Positions 61,617 to 64,000 of a DNA stretch of 64,000 nucleotides are shown here, piece by piece. The position numbers were made by a program, and so were the translations under genes. The stretch spans positions 2,346-66,345 of the forward strand of contig NZ_LGUE01000005.1 in the NCBI RefSeq assembly GCF_001274775.1. Direction: 5' to 3'. The notes below the pieces were generated by a model, which was not told the origin of the DNA, ran no database searches, and saw nothing but the letters and a program-made list of their open reading frames with translations. Position 1 is the first letter of the stretch, and the number at the start of each line of letters is the position of its first letter. The stretch is from Rossellomorea marisflavi. GTDB taxonomy: Bacteria; Bacillota; Bacilli; Bacillales; Bacillaceae_B.

Positions 61617-62744
61617 ATGGGATCAGTCAAAGTGACACAACTAACAAAAGAATTTTCCGGAGTGCAGGCGCTAAAAAACGTCGATCTTGATATCCAGGAG
61701 GGGGAATTCTTCGCCCTCCTCGGCCCTTCGGGGTGCGGGAAGACGACCACGATGCGCTGTATTGCAGGATTTGAACAGCCGACATCCGGCATCATCACCA
61801 TCGGACAAAAAGAGGTGAACCGCATCCCGCCCAATCAGCGGAACTGCGGAATGGTGTTCCAGAGCTACGCCTTGTTCCCCCACATGAATGTGTTTGAAAA
61901 CGTCGCCTACAGCCTCAACATCAAACAGCTGAATGCGAGCAACGTAGCCGCCAAGCTCCCGATTTACATGCGGCTTTTGAACCGGAAGCTCGGCCGGTAT
62001 CCGAAAGCCATGGAGCAAAAGGTCATGGAGATCCTGGAATACGTGGAACTCGACAAGCATGCGAAGCGTCTGACGAGCGAGCTGTCCGGTGGCCAGCAAC
62101 AGCGTGTCGCCCTTGCCCGCGCCCTGATCATGGAGCCGGCGGTCCTCCTCATGGATGAGCCTCTTTCAAACCTTGACCAAAAGCTTCGCCATTCCATGCG
62201 GAACACGATCAGGCGCATCCAGCAGGACCTCGGCATCACGACGATCTTCGTTACCCATGACCAGGAGGAAGCCATGAGCATGGCGGACAGGGTAGCGGTC
62301 ATGGACAGCGGTGAAGTGAAACAGATCGGGACGCCCATCGAGCTCTACAGCAGGCCTTCGACTCCCTTCATTGCGAATTTTGTCGGTACGTCGAACGTCA
62401 TGAAGGGGACCGTCGTGGATACGGAAAACGGCTATTCCGTCGTGAAGGGTGCAGGTTATGTGCTGAAATCGACCCACCGCGTGGACCATAAAGAGGTCAA
62501 TGTCATCGTCCGTCCTGAGAATATTAATACCTTCAAGCCCGGGACCATCACAAGTGAAGCAACAAACATCATCGAAGGAAAAGTGCTCGTCTCCACCTAC
62601 CTCGGGTCCATCGTCCGCTATGACGTCCAGGTCGATGAGTATCAGCTTGTCGTGGACACGACCTTCGTGCCAGGTGAACCGATCCTCGCCGAAGGGGAAA
62701 TGATCCAGCTCACCATCGATCCTGAAAGGGTGCTTCTCATATGA
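61617..62744 (+). CDS. ABC transporter ATPase (FbpC/PotA type)
   Basis: 375 residues. Walker A GPSGCGKTT, Q-loop FQSYALFPHMNVFENV, signature LSGGQQQRV, Walker B VLLMDEPLSNLD and switch His VTHDQ, followed by a C-terminal TOBE-like domain (about 285-370). An insertion between the Q-loop and the signature (KLPIYMRLLNRKLGRYP) lengthens the helical region. It powers the importer encoded on either side and overlaps the permease start by 4 bases. Confidence 0.92.
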   Translation: MGSVKVTQLTKEFSGVQALKNVDLDIQEGEFFALLGPSGCGKTTTMRCIAGFEQPTSGIITIGQKEVNRIPPNQRNCGMVFQSYALFPHMNVFENVAYSLNIKQLNASNVAAKLPIYMRLLNRKLGRYPKAMEQKVMEILEYVELDKHAKRLTSELSGGQQQRVALARALIMEPAVLLMDEPLSNLDQKLRHSMRNTIRRIQQDLGITTIFVTHDQEEAMSMADRVAVMDSGEVKQIGTPIELYSRPSTPFIANFVGTSNVMKGTVVDTENGYSVVKGAGYVLKSTHRVDHKEVNVIVRPENINTFKPGTITSEATNIIEGKVLVSTYLGSIVRYDVQVDEYQLVVDTTFVPGEPILAEGEMIQLTIDPERVLLI

Positions 62745-64000
62745 AGGGACGGTGGAATGGACTAAGCGTCGTCAAGATCCTGATCTATCTTTTCTTTGGT
62801 GTATTCCTGATCCTTCCGCTCCTGTCGGTGTTCCTTGTCAGCTTCACGGGGCAGCCCGTGAACCTACTCGGCTCCATCACGGATCCGGCGATCTTCAGCT
62901 CCACGGTGGAGAAGTTCAAGGCCGTGTCCCTTGAAAACTATGAAAAGATCTTTACCAATAAAACCTATTTCTCAGCGGTTAAAAACAGCCTGGGACTCGC
63001 CGTCCTGGTGGCACTGATCGTCATCGTCATGTGCGTGCCGATCGCCTACGGAATTGCACGGACGACGATGCCCCTCAAGAAGACGATCTCAGCACTCTGT
63101 ACGATCCCCCTCATCGTTCCGACGTTCATCTCGGCATATGCCGTGATCATCATGTTCGGCCGTTCGGGGTGGGTGACGTACATCTATCAGAAGCTCGGCG
63201 GGGAAGGGATGCTGATCGACCCTTATTCCATGGCCGGAATCGTCCTGGTGCAGGTGTTTTTCTTCTTCCCGTATGCCCTGTGGCCCATGGTGGCGGCATT
63301 CAAGGTGAGTGATATCTCCCTTGAGGAGGCATCCTTGAACCTTGGAGCGAAGAACTGGTTCACGTTTATCTTCGTCACGTTTCCCCTGGCCATACCGGGT
63401 GTGATCTCAAGTGCACTCTTGATCTTCACGGTTTCGTTCTCCGATTTCGGGACGCCGATCATCCTGGCACCGAAGGAGATGAACCTCCTCGTGGTCGAAG
63501 CGTACCGGGAAATCGCCGGATTCTTCAACTGGGGCGGAGCTGCGATCCTGACGGTGATCATGGTCCTTGTGGCGGCCTTCTTCTTCTGGCTGCAGCATCT
63601 GTTCACGAAGGGTAAGAACTACGGCTCCGTTTCAGGGAAACCGAAGCAGCAGAAGCTCAATGATTCAAAGGGATTGACGCGCACGCTTTCCGTGTACTCT
63701 TTTGTGCTTGTTCTGTTCCCGCTCCTTGCCATGCTGTCGATCGTGCTACAGTCCCTTGCGACCACCTGGGGAAAGAATCCGTTGCCGAACGGCTATACTC
63801 TTGACCACTATAAGACGATCTTCACGAGTTCCCTTGGGAATATCCAGAACAGTATCGTCCTCGCCCTCGGAGCCCTTGTTCTGAGCGTGATCATCGCGAC
63901 ATTTGTGTCCTATTTCGTCGTCAGGCAGAATTCCAACAAGCTCGATTTCATGACGTCGATCCCACTCGTCGTACCGGGGATCGCATTCGGGATTGCCCTG
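62741..64000 (+). CDS. ABC transporter permease, fused double-domain type (partial, runs off the window)
   Basis: 420 codons are visible, open to the last base. Two permease halves of the FbpB/ThiP type: the first has about six helices and the EAA loop EEASLNLGAKNWFTFIFVTFPLAIPG; the second half begins near residue 315 (TRTLSVYSFVLVLFPLLAMLSIVLQSL) and is cut before its EAA loop. ATG 62741 overlaps the ATPase stop (ATGA). Same transport system as the two genes before it. Full members run to about 550 residues. Confidence 0.9.
   Translation, partial: MKGRWNGLSVVKILIYLFFGVFLILPLLSVFLVSFTGQPVNLLGSITDPAIFSSTVEKFKAVSLENYEKIFTNKTYFSAVKNSLGLAVLVALIVIVMCVPIAYGIARTTMPLKKTISALCTIPLIVPTFISAYAVIIMFGRSGWVTYIYQKLGGEGMLIDPYSMAGIVLVQVFFFFPYALWPMVAAFKVSDISLEEASLNLGAKNWFTFIFVTFPLAIPGVISSALLIFTVSFSDFGTPIILAPKEMNLLVVEAYREIAGFFNWGGAAILTVIMVLVAAFFFWLQHLFTKGKNYGSVSGKPKQQKLNDSKGLTRTLSVYSFVLVLFPLLAMLSIVLQSLATTWGKNPLPNGYTLDHYKTIFTSSLGNIQNSIVLALGALVLSVIIATFVSYFVVRQNSNKLDFMTSIPLVVPGIAFGIAL

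Overview
The window reads as a chromosome segment of a moderate-GC, endospore-former-type Bacillaceae (Bacillus/Rossellomorea-like; the genus is a guess). The grounds are strong Gram-positive ribosome-binding sites, many GTG/TTG starts, U-tract terminators, CcpA (cre) sites, a ydaO-type c-di-AMP riboswitch, a ComK-family protein, a sporulation-type sensor kinase, SinR-like operator sequences and the RocB, LicBCA, MurQ/MurP/MupG and GalKETM families.

Layout. 1-470: 3' end of a 23S rRNA gene, a spacer carrying an intergenic repeat, 5S rRNA and a terminator. 490-2960: AT-rich secreted protein and lipoprotein genes, a tyrosine recombinase that lacks two catalytic residues, and a small zinc-ribbon protein. 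3.05-8.43 kb: a lic-type beta-glucoside PTS operon (IIB-IIC-IIA-GH1 phospho-glucosidase-PRD regulator). 8.45-10.66 kb: a two-helix membrane protein, a sigma-70-like factor and a degenerate SGNH protein. 10.75-12.37 kb: a c-di-AMP riboswitch in front of a glutamate/aspartate-type symporter. 12.4-18.4 kb: a hexapeptide acetyltransferase, then a divergent catabolic locus (GntR + HMG-CoA-lyase family; class III CoA-transferase + SSS symporter + flavin reductase) sharing palindromic operators. 18.4-23.2 kb: galU, a GlcD-like FAD oxidase, a second GntR regulator and RocB. 23.3-27.4 kb: a short ComK homologue and the MurNAc recycling operon murQ-murP-mupG. 27.4-32.9 kb: a LamG-phosphoesterase exoprotein, an orphan ketoacyl synthase with a Cys-Gln-His active site, and a GGDEF-EAL protein. 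32.9-36.3 kb: a compact exopolysaccharide operon (GH16, GT2, polysaccharide deacetylase) behind three SinR-like operators. 36.5-41.3 kb: a soluble sensor kinase, the DUF1659/DUF2922 pair, an M20 amidohydrolase and an AbgT transporter. 41.4-46.2 kb: galK-galE-galT-galM. 46.3-49.2 kb: a divergent glutamate-dehydrogenase-family enzyme followed by a 5-copy, ~208-bp tandem repeat array and an inverted relative of it. 49.2-58.9 kb: a galactoside ABC importer operon with alpha-galactosidase, a second galactokinase, beta-galactosidase and a LacI regulator. 58.9-60.4 kb: a WYL regulator divergent from a VOC protein. 60.4-64.0 kb: a binding protein/ATPase/permease ABC importer cut off by the window end.

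How it fits together. The gal operon and the galactoside operon carry the same control layout (TTTAGTAAA-type operator, sigma-A promoter, cre just downstream), so the LacI regulator at 57.8 kb is a good candidate to coordinate both. Imported alpha- and beta-galactosides would be cleaved inside the cell and the galactose sent through the Leloir pathway, with GalU (18.4 kb) supplying UDP-glucose. The strongest leads for follow-up are the riboswitch-symporter pair, the CoA-transferase/HMG-CoA-lyase locus with its operators, the SinR-like control region of the GT2/deacetylase/GH16 operon, the shared gal control, the orphan ketoacyl synthase, the tandem array, and an attenuator-like leader in front of the last ABC operon. 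All functional claims are from reading the sequence; no database search was run.
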